Positions 54,546 to 63,377 of a DNA stretch of 64,000 nucleotides are shown here, in pieces. Under the pieces are notes generated by a model. That model searched no databases. It was not told the origin of the DNA and worked only from the letters and a program-made list of their open reading frames with translations. The position numbers and the translations under genes are program-made. Source of the stretch: Colwellia sp. (GTDB lineage: Bacteria; Pseudomonadota; Gammaproteobacteria; Enterobacterales; Alteromonadaceae). The stretch covers positions 1 to 64,000 of the forward strand of contig JABSOX010000026.1 of NCBI GenBank assembly GCA_013215655.1, read 5' to 3'. The stretch's first letter is position 1; every line of letters starts with the position of its first letter.

Positions 54546-55226
54546 TTATTCGCCTTGCCAGTAATTTTTGAAACGTTCACCTTTGTAACGGATGTTGGAG
54601 AAAGTGACTTCAAGAGCATCAGTCAATGGAGATTGAGCAGTAAAACCAATTTGAACACCAATACTTGTATCAAGGCTAAAGTGTCGCTCAAAGTTCCACT
54701 CATGGCCATTAGTAGAGGTGTAAAACACATAAGAAGTATCATGACGAGCAATTTTTAAATATTGTGAGTTTGCTTCACGAGTACCATGATATGCATCATC
54801 GCCTTTTATGGTGCTAACCGTAGTAGCAATACCATTTTTTCCTGATTTAAAACGCTCAAATAATAATTTAGCCCATTGTTGATTATTTGCATAAACGATC
54901 AATGCACCACCATCATAAGCACCTTTAAATTCAGTTGATACTTTTGCTGAAAAAATGAAATCACCATTAGGCTCAAACGATACCCGAGGCGAATTATCTG
55001 CGCTTTTATCACCTGTGGTATTAGTAAATAAATCAGTTCCTTTATTAGCCGTAATAGTCACTACGCCTGACTTTACAGAGATATTTCCGCCTTGTTCATT
55101 GACGCTAATAGCATAAGGTATTACATCAATGTTGTTATCTGACATAAAAGTCTCAGAAAATGCAGTATTAGAGGCGAATATTACTATTGAGACTATTACA
55201 GAGCCCATTATTAAACGTTTATACAT
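54546..55226 (-). CDS. Exported DUF1349 (concanavalin-like) protein
   Basis: A 226-residue secreted protein with a signal peptide (residues 1-24, ending AFSE). The remainder is a DUF1349-type beta-sandwich: TKGTDLF-like loop (GTDLFTNTTGDKSADNSPRV), FSAKVSTEFKGAYDGGALIV, WAKLLFERFKSGKNGIATTV, SQYLKIARHDTSYVFYTSTN and GVQIGFTAQSPL. The fold is related to lectin-like sandwiches, including the DUF1080 group that contains 3-keto-glycoside hydrolases. No catalytic residues can be assigned. It is the last gene of the long sugar-oxidation set, 161 bp after the epimerase gene with a hairpin between. Confidence 0.8.
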   Translation of the reverse strand: MYKRLIMGSVIVSIVIFASNTAFSETFMSDNNIDVIPYAISVNEQGGNISVKSGVVTITANKGTDLFTNTTGDKSADNSPRVSFEPNGDFIFSAKVSTEFKGAYDGGALIVYANNQQWAKLLFERFKSGKNGIATTVSTIKGDDAYHGTREANSQYLKIARHDTSYVFYTSTNGHEWNFERHFSLDTSIGVQIGFTAQSPLTDALEVTFSNIRYKGERFKNYWQGE

Positions 55227-55317
55227 TTTATTTGTTTTCCCAAATTTTTAAATTTAATAGCAAACTGTGATGGCTCTAGGTTTGTACCTGAAGTAACAAG
55301 GGCATAGTTCATGATGA

Positions 55318-55348
55318 AATGTAGGCAAATAAAGTATCGGCCTACATT
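55318..55348 (-). terminator. Hairpin between epimerase and DUF1349 genes
   Basis: Perfect 9-bp stem AATGTAGGC (55318-55326) / GCCTACATT (55340-55348), 13-nt loop. Only a short U-rich tail follows on the minus strand, so termination may be partial. Confidence 0.5.
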
Positions 55349-55387
55349 AATTTAAGTTCGTATTTCTCTGACTAAAACCAAGGGGTT

Positions 55388-56290
55388 TTATAAACTCGAA
55401 ATGACTTTGTCTAAACCTTTCTTCGATAACTCAACTGCTTGCAAGGGCGTTAAGCCGTCTGGATATTCTTCTTGTTCAATAACAAACCACTTTGTGCCGC
55501 CGACAGTAATATCTGCTTTTAATACCGCTGACCAATCGGTAACATCGTCGCCAACAATAGGGCGCTTACCATTAGTTGTTACTTTCGCTGCTACGGCTTT
55601 AGGTAATTTCGCTTTGATATGGGTCGTTAACGTACGACCAGGATAACGCTTGATGTATTCAACCGGATTTTTTTCTGCAATGGTTACCCAGCCAACATCC
55701 ATTTGCAATACTAAGTCTTTTGGGGTTGATTTTGCTATATGATCCCAAAATGTTGCGCCTTTATGGGCATTAAATTCTTGGTCGTGGTTGTGAAAACCAA
55801 AATGAAAACCTGATACTTTAAGTTTGCTATGTAGTTCCGTTAACTCAGTAATGAAACTATCAATTTTTTGTGCATCCCAAGCTCGATCATCCCACGGATT
55901 AATTAAGGTATCTGTTCCTAAAGCTCTATAGAAAGCAATGGTTTGTTCATAATGTTCAGCATCGAAAACATCGAACTTAACATGTGCTGCACTGACCTTT
56001 AAACCTAAGCCGTCTAAAAAGCTTTTAAGTCCTTTAGCATCATTTTTGTAAGGACCAAAGTCTCCTGCAAATTCAACACCGTCAAATCCCATATTGGCAA
56101 TCTGGGTTAAGGTACCTTTAAAGTCTTTTTTAAGCTCATTTTTTACTGACCATAACTGAACACTAATTTTCGGTATGGCTTTGTTTTTATATTGTTGTGT
56201 ATCGCTATTTTTATGTGCCTGGGAGAAGTTTGATATGCAGACAATGGCCATAAGCGTTATATACTTTAATATGTTTATTTTAGTTTTCAT
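55388..56290 (-). CDS. Exported sugar phosphate isomerase/epimerase-like TIM barrel
   Basis: A 300-residue xylose-isomerase-like TIM-barrel protein with a signal peptide (residues 1-25, ending SQAH). Landmarks: ISVQLWSVKNELKKDFKGTL, MGFDGVEFAGDFGPY, HVKFDVFDAEHYEQTI, FHFGFHNHDQEF (metal site region), LVLQMDVGWV, TTHIKAK and WFVIEQEE near the end. The Glu/Asp/His/Glu metal ligands of the family can be placed. Export to the periplasm fits action on a sugar oxidised there by the GMC complex encoded just upstream (27 bp). It may be an epimerase, isomerase or lyase of a keto-sugar; the exact reaction is unknown. Confidence 0.85.
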   Translation of the reverse strand: MKTKINILKYITLMAIVCISNFSQAHKNSDTQQYKNKAIPKISVQLWSVKNELKKDFKGTLTQIANMGFDGVEFAGDFGPYKNDAKGLKSFLDGLGLKVSAAHVKFDVFDAEHYEQTIAFYRALGTDTLINPWDDRAWDAQKIDSFITELTELHSKLKVSGFHFGFHNHDQEFNAHKGATFWDHIAKSTPKDLVLQMDVGWVTIAEKNPVEYIKRYPGRTLTTHIKAKLPKAVAAKVTTNGKRPIVGDDVTDWSAVLKADITVGGTKWFVIEQEEYPDGLTPLQAVELSKKGLDKVISSL

Positions 56291-56317
56291 TTTTATTTTT
56301 GCTCCTGAATTTTTAAA

Positions 56318-58042
56318 TCATATTCGTTTAGCGGCTAATTCTTTAACAGCAAAATCAACGGCTCTGGCGGTTAACGCCATAAAAGTTAAACTGGGGTTTT
56401 GTACTGCCGAGGAGCAAAAACTAGCTCCGTCAGTGACAAATAAATTGGGTATATCATGGCTTTGATTAAAAGCATTTAGTACTGAAGTTTTAGGATCGCG
56501 CCCCATTCTTGCAGTACCTATTTCATGAATTGCAATTCCTGGAGGGCGATGAGTAGATTCTCCGGATACATTTTTCAAACCGATGTCAGTTAGCATTTTG
56601 ATTGATTGTTCGGTGGCATCGTCCATCATTGCCTTTTCATTTTCAGAATAACGTACATCAAACTCAATTTGAGGAATGCCCCATTTATCTTTCAATGTAG
56701 GATGTAGGCGCATTTGATTTTCAAATCTTGGTAGCATTTCACCTTGCGCAGATAAGCCAAAACGCCATTTTCCGGCCTGTTTTATTTTATTTTTATATTC
56801 AACGCCTAAACCATCTTGATGTTGTTGAGCATCCCAACCTTCTCTATATGCACTACCACCTAACGCGTAACCTCTTAAGAAGCCGCGTTTAGGATCAGCT
56901 TTATAATAAAAATTGGGAATAATAATGCCAGACGGTCTACGTCCTGAATAATACTCATCTTCATAACCTTCAATGTCGCCAGAAGTTCTTGAGTTATAAT
57001 TATGATCCATGAGGTAATGACCCAGTACACCTGAGCTATTGGCAAGTCCATTGGGAAATTTTTTAGAGACTGAGTTCATTAATATTTGTGTTGAACCAAT
57101 GGTTGATGCACAAACAAACACCACTTTGGCAAAGTACTCTCGTTCACTTAAATCATCGTTATCGATAATTCGTACACCTTTAACTCGATTAGTTACTTGA
57201 TCATAAATAAGGCTGTGTACTACGCTATTGGGCGCAATATGCAGGTTTCCTGTTTTAGCCGCCGCAGGTAAAGTAGAGCTTTGGGTAGAAAAATAAGCAC
57301 CATAAGAGCAACCAGCATGACATTCATTTCGTGCCTGACACTGTACTCGCCCTTGTGAAACATGTAATGCAGTTGGTTTGGTTAAATGAGCCGTACGACC
57401 CATAATCATAGGTCTGTCAGGATATAATTTGGCAAATTTTGCTTGTATATCCTTTTCTGGTGCCGTCATTTCGAATGGTGGTAAAAATTCACTATCAGGC
57501 AAATTTGGCAAGTTCTCGTAAGAACCACTTATACCCGCATGTATTTCTACATGTGAATACCATTTTTCAATATCTTTAGTACGAATAGGCCAATCGTTAC
57601 CATGTCCATCCAATTTATTGGCATTAAAATCGTACTCACCTAAACGATAAGTTTGTCTATGCCATAACAAAGATTTCCCCCCTAACATGTTGCCACGTAT
57701 CCAAGAGAACTCAGTACCTGCTTTAGTGGTATAAGGTAAGTCGCGGTCATTACCAAAAAAATGTTTTGTGGTATTACCAAAAGCGTAACATTGCTTTTGA
57801 ATATTATGTTGTTGGTCTACTAAAATATTTTCAACTCTACCTCGGTGCTCTTGAGCCCACATTGGCGTATTTTCACCGATATAATCCTTACGGTGTTCAA
57901 CAACACCGCCGCGTTCTATCATCAAGGTTTTATGACCACGTTCACAAAACTCTTTTGCCGCCCAGCCGCCTGAAATTCCTGAGCCAATGACAATTGCGTC
58001 ATAAACTTCACTGGTTTTATTTATATATACTTGTTCTTTCAT
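56318..58042 (-). CDS. GMC-family FAD sugar dehydrogenase, large subunit
   Basis: A 574-residue GMC oxidoreductase of the gluconate-2-dehydrogenase/glucoside-3-dehydrogenase large-subunit type. FAD-binding GSGISGGWAAKEF at about 21-33, MLGGKSLLWHRQTYR near 114-130, a CQARNECHAGC cysteine cluster (about 231-241) like the iron-sulfur site of FAD-glucose dehydrogenases, and the active-site end AVQNPSLTFMALTARA with preceding HEIGTARMG. No signal peptide; it is probably exported bound to the Tat-signal subunit encoded 76 bp upstream. It would oxidise a sugar or glycoside hydroxyl to a ketone. A cytochrome c subunit gene is not in the cluster. Confidence 0.9.
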   Translation of the reverse strand: MKEQVYINKTSEVYDAIVIGSGISGGWAAKEFCERGHKTLMIERGGVVEHRKDYIGENTPMWAQEHRGRVENILVDQQHNIQKQCYAFGNTTKHFFGNDRDLPYTTKAGTEFSWIRGNMLGGKSLLWHRQTYRLGEYDFNANKLDGHGNDWPIRTKDIEKWYSHVEIHAGISGSYENLPNLPDSEFLPPFEMTAPEKDIQAKFAKLYPDRPMIMGRTAHLTKPTALHVSQGRVQCQARNECHAGCSYGAYFSTQSSTLPAAAKTGNLHIAPNSVVHSLIYDQVTNRVKGVRIIDNDDLSEREYFAKVVFVCASTIGSTQILMNSVSKKFPNGLANSSGVLGHYLMDHNYNSRTSGDIEGYEDEYYSGRRPSGIIIPNFYYKADPKRGFLRGYALGGSAYREGWDAQQHQDGLGVEYKNKIKQAGKWRFGLSAQGEMLPRFENQMRLHPTLKDKWGIPQIEFDVRYSENEKAMMDDATEQSIKMLTDIGLKNVSGESTHRPPGIAIHEIGTARMGRDPKTSVLNAFNQSHDIPNLFVTDGASFCSSAVQNPSLTFMALTARAVDFAVKELAAKRI

Positions 58043-58118
58043 TATTATTATCTCATATCAAATAAACTGACCAAGGTGCTCTTTTCATATCTGAGGCATA
58101 GATCTTGACTGATGCTTT

Positions 58119-58781
58119 CTAATTAAATAAGCCTCTGGTAGCCCATGAAGATTCAGAGGCTTCATAAGAGATAGAACCTTTAAAACCTCCGGGTACAGGA
58201 TCATAGCGTAGCTCTTGAGTTGCACCGACTTCCGAGGTGTAATAACCAAAGCAAATAAACTGTTTTAACGCTTTAAATGATTTTCGTTGCGTTTGGTCAA
58301 AGCGTTTTTCACCAAGATCAAGTTCGGTTAATAATTGAAATTGTTGGTCATCGCTTAACTTAATAAACAGTGTTGAAAAATATTTTTCAGCCGCTTGATT
58401 AATCAAGTTGAGTACTTCATGTGCTTTTTCTTGTTGGGGTTTGGTATGACAATGAAAAAGTTGATTATCAATAAAACCATGGGTATCAACTTCGGCAGCC
58501 CCTAAGGTTTCAGTTTTAGGAATGACAATGGCGCATATTTGTTTAAGTAACATTAATTGAGCTTTCTTAAATATTTTGCCATCTGTCAAAATATCATTGT
58601 TACTTGGTACATAAGCCATCGCCACTGAAATGGCATTACCTGTTAACATCGAGCCAATAGCAGCACCACCAAACATAGTGGTAAGTCCTTTTAAAAATCG
58701 CCGTCTTGATTTCTCTTCTTTTCCCGTTGTTGAGTCGGGTTCATTAACTGCATGATTAGTTGATGTTTTAAAGTTTTTCAT
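58119..58781 (-). CDS. Gluconate 2-dehydrogenase subunit 3 family protein (Tat-exported)
   Basis: A 220-residue small subunit of GMC-type dehydrogenases. A twin-arginine signal is visible: SRRRFLKG at about 25-32 followed by a hydrophobic stretch (to about 55). The mature part has the family blocks AQLMLLKQICAIVIPKTETL and GAAEVDTHGFIDNQL, then CFGYYTSEVGATQELRYDPVPG near the end. These subunits escort the folded FAD subunit through the Tat pathway. AAGGAA precedes the ATG. It lies 83 bp after the MFS gene and 76 bp before the GMC gene, as expected for a two-subunit enzyme. Confidence 0.9.
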   Translation of the reverse strand: MKNFKTSTNHAVNEPDSTTGKEEKSRRRFLKGLTTMFGGAAIGSMLTGNAISVAMAYVPSNNDILTDGKIFKKAQLMLLKQICAIVIPKTETLGAAEVDTHGFIDNQLFHCHTKPQQEKAHEVLNLINQAAEKYFSTLFIKLSDDQQFQLLTELDLGEKRFDQTQRKSFKALKQFICFGYYTSEVGATQELRYDPVPGGFKGSISYEASESSWATRGLFN

Positions 58782-58864
58782 AACAATATTCCTTTTAACC
58801 CGTATTCACTTGAGCTTTCACTAAAACCGTAATTTGAGCCGTCGTTTTAGCAGTAATTAAAGCG

Positions 58865-60124
58865 CTAGCTAAGCTCAGAAACTGCTGCCACTGAAGGTTT
58901 GTTTTTATTCGCATTTCGCTTCTTCATGTATATGTACAAAAGCGTAAAAGCAACAATAAGTACCGCCGGAAAAAGCGTAAGATTAGCAAGAACACTTTGT
59001 CCTGCAACGAGTTCTGGATTAACGCCTGTTACTGCTGCGGCAGTAGCTTTTTCACGAGCACTATCAATCCACCCACCGATAATAGGGTTCCATAAACTTA
59101 AGGCAAACATACCGGCGGCGCCAATCATCGACATACCTAAGGCACCACTTTCTGGAATATTTTCAGCGACAAAACCAACCATTGTTGGCCAAAAATACAT
59201 TACGCCAATTGCAAATAACATTGCCGCAATATAGACCTGTGAACCAGTAGCAATGCTCATGGCGTAAATACCTGCAGTAGCTACCACCGCAGAAGATAAG
59301 AGTACACCGACAGGATTTAAACGATGGATAACTGGCCCAGCAAAATAACGACCTACTGCCATTAATCCGGTAATTAACGCCATGATTATCATTGGCGAAG
59401 CCCCTGATGCGCCTAAAATTCGTTCTATCCATTGCTGTGTGCCTAATTCAGCGGTAGTAGTTAATGTCATACAAATGGCCATAAAAATAAACAGCGGTGA
59501 AAATAAGGCTTTAACATTGTCTCTGGTTGATGCTTTAAGCATGACTGATTTTGGAAATTCTTGTTTTAACGCCATCACGCCGTATATAAAAGTAGGAATT
59601 AACATCACTGCGATTTGTAGTTGCCAACCCATACCTGCATCAGTCATTGCTTTTGAAATAAGAGCGCCAACCACTATTCCACCTGGAAACCATACATGGA
59701 ACCGGTTTAACATCGTTGTTTTGTTATCTGGATATGTTTCTGCAATTAACGGATTACAACCCGCCTCTACAGCACCATTGGCAAAACCTATGAAGAAAGT
59801 AGAAATAAGTAATCCCCAAAACCCTTCTGCTGACATGGTCAGAAATAATCCCGCCAAATGACATACAAAAGCAATCAGCAATAATTTTTTTGCGCCGAGG
59901 GTATTGTACAATGCACCGCCGATCATCATCGCCACTGGAAAACCAAGGAATGCCATGGCATTAACCCAGCCCAATTGACTATCACTCAGTGCAAATTCAA
60001 CACCTAACTGGCTTAAAATTCCCGCACGTATAGCAAAGGTCATTGATGTTACTAGCAAGGCTAAACAACAAATGATAAATATGCGCGATGATGCTTGTTT
60101 ACTAGCCATTTTACTTGCTGTCAT
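58865..60124 (-). CDS. MFS transporter, probable sugar or keto-sugar permease
   Basis: A 419-residue transporter with twelve membrane helices in two halves (FAIRAGILSQLGVEF and LSDSQLGWVNAMAFLGFPVA in the first; WPTMVGFVAENIPESGALGM in the second). The pattern recalls FucP/sugar MFS proteins. AAGGAA lies nine bases before the ATG. It sits between the epimerase (17-bp gap) and the dehydrogenase subunit genes, so it likely imports the product of periplasmic oxidation. The substrate is inferred from the neighbours only. Confidence 0.87.
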   Translation of the reverse strand: MTASKMASKQASSRIFIICCLALLVTSMTFAIRAGILSQLGVEFALSDSQLGWVNAMAFLGFPVAMMIGGALYNTLGAKKLLLIAFVCHLAGLFLTMSAEGFWGLLISTFFIGFANGAVEAGCNPLIAETYPDNKTTMLNRFHVWFPGGIVVGALISKAMTDAGMGWQLQIAVMLIPTFIYGVMALKQEFPKSVMLKASTRDNVKALFSPLFIFMAICMTLTTTAELGTQQWIERILGASGASPMIIMALITGLMAVGRYFAGPVIHRLNPVGVLLSSAVVATAGIYAMSIATGSQVYIAAMLFAIGVMYFWPTMVGFVAENIPESGALGMSMIGAAGMFALSLWNPIIGGWIDSAREKATAAAVTGVNPELVAGQSVLANLTLFPAVLIVAFTLLYIYMKKRNANKNKPSVAAVSELS

Positions 60125-60141
60125 TTTTAGTGTTCCTTATC

Positions 60142-61227
60142 TTATTCATTTGGTAAAAGCCCTAAAAGGCGTTTATTCATATTATTATCTGTGGCTACCG
60201 CAGCAAAATCATCAAACGCTTTTTCTGTTGGGTTAATGATGTGCTCAGCTATAAATTTCGCTCCTTCTTTTGCGCCATCTTCAGGGTGTTTTATACAACA
60301 CTCCCATTCAAGTACCGCCCAACCAGTAAAACCATATTGAGTGAGTTTACTAAAAATAGCCTTGAAATTAATTTGTCCATCACCCAAAGAACGAAAACGT
60401 CCTGGACGATCTTGCCAAGCTTGATAACCACCATATACGCCACTACGACCAGAGGGGTTGAACTCAGCATCTTTAACATGAAAAGCTTTGATACGTGAAT
60501 GATATATGTCGATGAAGGCAAGGTAATCAAGTTGCTGTAAAACAAAGTGACTGGGGTCATATAAAATATTGGCACGTGGGTGGTTGTTTACCGCTGCTAA
60601 GAAACGTTCAAAACTTGCACCGTCGTGTAAATCTTCACCTGGGTGTAATTCATAACAAACATCAACCCCCGCTTCATCAAACGCCTCTAATATAGGTAAC
60701 CAACGATTAGCCAACTCTTCAAAGCCTAGTTCAATTAGTCCCGGTGGTCGTTGTGGCCAAGGATAAAACGTGTGCCATAACAAAGCACCCGAAAAAGTGA
60801 CATGTGCTTTTAAACCCAATCGAGCACTCGCTTTTGCTGCACATTTTAATTGTTCAATTGCCCATTCAGTTCTTGCTGATGGATTATTACGTAATGCTAC
60901 CGGTGCAAAACCATCAAACATTAGATCGTAAGCCGGATGTACCGCAACCAATTGCCCTTGAAGATGAGTAGAAAGTTCGGTGATCACTAAGCCTGCATCG
61001 GCAACAATTGCTGTAATTTCGTCACAGTAGCTTTGACTTTCTGCCGCTTTAGTTAAATCGATTAGTTTAGGACTCGTTGGTAACTGAATGCCTTTATAAC
61101 CTAAATTAGCCGCCCAATGACATAATGAAGGGAGATCATTAAATGGTGCTTCTGTGCCCATAAATTGAGCGAGAAAAATAGCGGGGCCTTTAATCTTTTC
61201 CATTTTCTTCTTGATCCTCTTTTTCAT
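60142..61227 (-). CDS. Cytoplasmic sugar phosphate isomerase/epimerase-like TIM barrel
   Basis: A 361-residue xylose-isomerase-like protein, longer than the exported paralogue at 55388 and without signal peptide. Likely metal ligands are visible in CYELHPGEDLHDG (Glu), NILYDPSHFVLQQ (Asp/His), KAFHVKDAEF (His) and WAVLEWECCIKHPEDGA (Glu). Proteins of this length are common beside Gfo/Idh dehydrogenases in inositol- and keto-sugar pathways. Two starts are possible, ATG at 61227 or ATG at 61203 (after the basic MKKRIKKK); the first has a better-placed GAG. It lies 18 bp after the Gfo/Idh gene. Confidence 0.88.
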   Translation of the reverse strand: MKKRIKKKMEKIKGPAIFLAQFMGTEAPFNDLPSLCHWAANLGYKGIQLPTSPKLIDLTKAAESQSYCDEITAIVADAGLVITELSTHLQGQLVAVHPAYDLMFDGFAPVALRNNPSARTEWAIEQLKCAAKASARLGLKAHVTFSGALLWHTFYPWPQRPPGLIELGFEELANRWLPILEAFDEAGVDVCYELHPGEDLHDGASFERFLAAVNNHPRANILYDPSHFVLQQLDYLAFIDIYHSRIKAFHVKDAEFNPSGRSGVYGGYQAWQDRPGRFRSLGDGQINFKAIFSKLTQYGFTGWAVLEWECCIKHPEDGAKEGAKFIAEHIINPTEKAFDDFAAVATDNNMNKRLLGLLPNE

Positions 61228-61245
61228 GAAGTGTCTCTTTATTCC

Positions 61246-62478
61246 TTATTTAGTACGGGTGATATGACTAGAGGGTATAGCGATATCTTGCGGTTCTAAC
61301 AAAAACTTGTGCCATTTCAATTCAGACTGACTTGCCGCGACCACATTTTCAATAAAGGCCATACCTCTAATAGCTGATTCAATGCCCGGTACATCATTCA
61401 TGGCGGTCTCATTAATGTTAACAAGGCTGTTAGTACTGATGTCGCTAGTATTAGGAAATAACCTATTACGTATTTGATATGAAAACTGCGTATAAATATT
61501 AGCGAAAGCTTCGAGATAACCTTCGGGGTGGCCGGCTGGTGTTCTCATGTTTGCTTGTGTGACCACATCTAAATCACCGACACCTGCGCGGATCAATTGA
61601 CTAGCTTTATCAGCATACTTCATCCAAACACTGTTGGGCTCAAGCTGAGACCATTCAATACTCGCTGTTTCGCCATATACACGTAGTTTAAGAGAGTTTT
61701 CTTCACCAATAGATATTTGACTGGCTTGTAAGGTACCTTGTGCTCCAGAGTTAAAACGAAGTAATACCGTGCCGTCGTCGTCCAATACTCGCCCTGTAAC
61801 ACTGCTAGATAATTCAGCACAGATTTCTGTAATCTCAAGACCTGTTACATATTCTGCGAGATTTGCGGCATGAATACCTATATCGCCCATGCAGCAACTA
61901 ATGCCTGATTTTTTAGGATCTAAACGCCATGCCGCTTGCTTGTTGTCTTCATCACTTTTGTGGGCCAACCAGCCTTGCGGATATTCAACTACGACCTTTT
62001 TAATCTTACCCAATTGCCCTTGCTTGATACGTGCTTTGGCTTCTTTCACCATAGGGTAGCCCGTGTAAGTATGGGTTAAACCGTACAATAACCCTGTTTT
62101 TTCAATAACCTCTTTCAATGCCAATGTTTCTGCTAAGTCAATTGTTGCGGGTTTATCAGACATGACATGAAAACCATGTTCAAGTGCCATTTTGGCCACC
62201 GGGAAATGTAAATGATTTGGGGTAACAATGGCGACCATATCCATGCGTTTATCATCATCAAGATTAGCTTCTTGCTCAAACATTTCTTGATAAGAGTGAT
62301 AACAACGCTCTTCTTCTAAATACAGAGCCTTACCAGAAGCAATAGCATTTTCAGGATCTGAACTAAAGGCGCCACAAACTAACTCAATTTGATTATCTAA
62401 CTGGGCCGCTATACGATGAATAGCACCTATAAAAGCACCTTTACCACCGCCAACCATACCCATTCTAATTTTACGCAT
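61246..62478 (-). CDS. Gfo/Idh/MocA family NAD(P)-dependent oxidoreductase
   Basis: A 410-residue dehydrogenase. The Rossmann nucleotide motif is GMVGGGKGAFIGAIH (residues 7-21), followed by MVAIVTPNHLHFPVA and HVMSDKPATIDLAE, whose Lys is the conserved EKP-type catalytic Lys. CCMGDIGIHAANLAEYVTG holds the active-site Asp/His pair. These enzymes reduce or oxidise keto-sugars or inositols. It is the first gene of the minus-strand sugar-oxidation operon, and copy B of the 71-bp element lies 88 bp upstream of its start, giving a likely promoter. Confidence 0.9.
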   Translation of the reverse strand: MRKIRMGMVGGGKGAFIGAIHRIAAQLDNQIELVCGAFSSDPENAIASGKALYLEEERCYHSYQEMFEQEANLDDDKRMDMVAIVTPNHLHFPVAKMALEHGFHVMSDKPATIDLAETLALKEVIEKTGLLYGLTHTYTGYPMVKEAKARIKQGQLGKIKKVVVEYPQGWLAHKSDEDNKQAAWRLDPKKSGISCCMGDIGIHAANLAEYVTGLEITEICAELSSSVTGRVLDDDGTVLLRFNSGAQGTLQASQISIGEENSLKLRVYGETASIEWSQLEPNSVWMKYADKASQLIRAGVGDLDVVTQANMRTPAGHPEGYLEAFANIYTQFSYQIRNRLFPNTSDISTNSLVNINETAMNDVPGIESAIRGMAFIENVVAASQSELKWHKFLLEPQDIAIPSSHITRTK

Positions 62479-62565
62479 TGTTTATAACTCTTGTTAATAA
62501 TTGCTTTAGTAATACAAAAAAGTACATGTGATCAAACGAATAAAATATTTAATACAAAGGCTTAC

Positions 62566-62636
62566 TTACTATAAAGACATTTTTCTGTGAAGCGTTAAGA
62601 GAAAATCGGTTATGTATGCAACGAATTCGGCGTTGT
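62566..62636. promoter_or_regulatory. 71-bp promoter/operator element, copy B
   Basis: 62 of 71 positions match copy A at 48788-48858. On the minus strand TATAGT (62573-62568) can serve as -10 for the Gfo/Idh operon with a leader of about 80 nt. The inverted repeat is less perfect here (CGGTTATGT-ATGCA-ACGAATTCG; 5 of 9 arm positions), but the core TGTATGCAAC and the TTAAGAG stretch are identical to copy A. Confidence 0.6.
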
Positions 62637-62955
62637 GCTTGTATTTACAACAATATATGTTCGAAGATACTGGCAGAAATAATGTTGTAAATAGTGTAGT
62701 GATAACCAAGAATGTGATAGCCAAGAATACAATTACCGTGCTATCGGTTTAGCTTGATGTAGTAAAGGGGTCTTACGTTCTATCTCGTTATGGCGGCGTA
62801 GTGAGTAGCTTTATAAGGCGGAAAGAGGTACATAATGCCTTAAAGTTTTTACGTTAATTTGCTGTATGCAATTATTATTTTGACGTGTTCTGAATTGGCT
62901 GGAACTAATGTACGTTTTAAAGCCTTAGAGTTCTACACCCATTGGATAGACCTTC

Positions 62956-63134
62956 ATATACCCGTGCTACTTCAAAATATGGGTTTCAGTTGAAATTTAA
63001 AAGGCTTTAGGCAAGGCAGATAGTTTTAGGCATAGTCATTCTATGTCAAAATTATCTAACGCTGCATAAAGTCTTTTAAAATCAACCCAAAGGGAAGCGC
63101 TGAAATCCCGCATATTGAAGTAACACGGGTATAT
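62956..63134. repeat. 179-bp imperfect palindrome, MITE-like intergenic element
   Basis: The outer arms ATATACCCGTG (62956-62966) and CACGGGTATAT (63124-63134) are exact inverse copies. Matching continues inward through TACTTCAA, TTTCAG, TTTAAAAG and AGATA-TTTT segments to a centre CATAG-TCATT-CTATG (63031-63045). There is no ORF inside. The form suits a non-autonomous mobile or REP-like element common in Alteromonadales intergenic DNA (from general knowledge, not checked here). Confidence 0.65.
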
Positions 63135-63178
63135 ATCCCGTTACGCCCGGTAAAGAATAAACTTAATTTATTGGGGAT

Positions 63179-63221
63179 AATTCCCGATATCATTAATTTT
63201 CTTTATTCGATTTCGGGAATT
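63179..63221. repeat. Hairpin next to the MITE-like element
   Basis: AATTCCCGA (63179-63187) pairs with TCGGGAATT (63213-63221), 25-nt loop, followed by TT on the plus strand. It may be a weak terminator or part of the neighbouring repeat. Confidence 0.35.
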
Positions 63222-63377
63222 TTCATGTTTTCTTTATTGTCTTATTATAAAACCCTTTTAAATCATACTGTTAATTTTGGACTGTGACTTGCAGCTGTGA
63301 GTTGCAATAGTTCGATTAAGTTTCAAATGCATTTATGCAATTCGTTAGGTTAATTTAAGAAAAGAAGGGTTGTTACA

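Larger units (their letters stand above)
62479..63377. other. 899-bp gene-free region with repeats
   Basis: No credible gene is seen on either strand. It contains copy B of the 71-bp element (62566-62636), the 179-bp imperfect palindrome (62956-63134) and a hairpin at 63179-63221. The stretch 62640-62950 shows nothing I can assign. The promoter of the adaptor gene at 63378 should lie after 63222. Confidence 0.6.

Noticed and set aside
59382-59861. 159-codon ORF antisense to the MFS gene
   Set aside because: It is fully inside a convincing transporter gene, on the other strand, with no domain. It is typical of mirrored hydrophobic codons.
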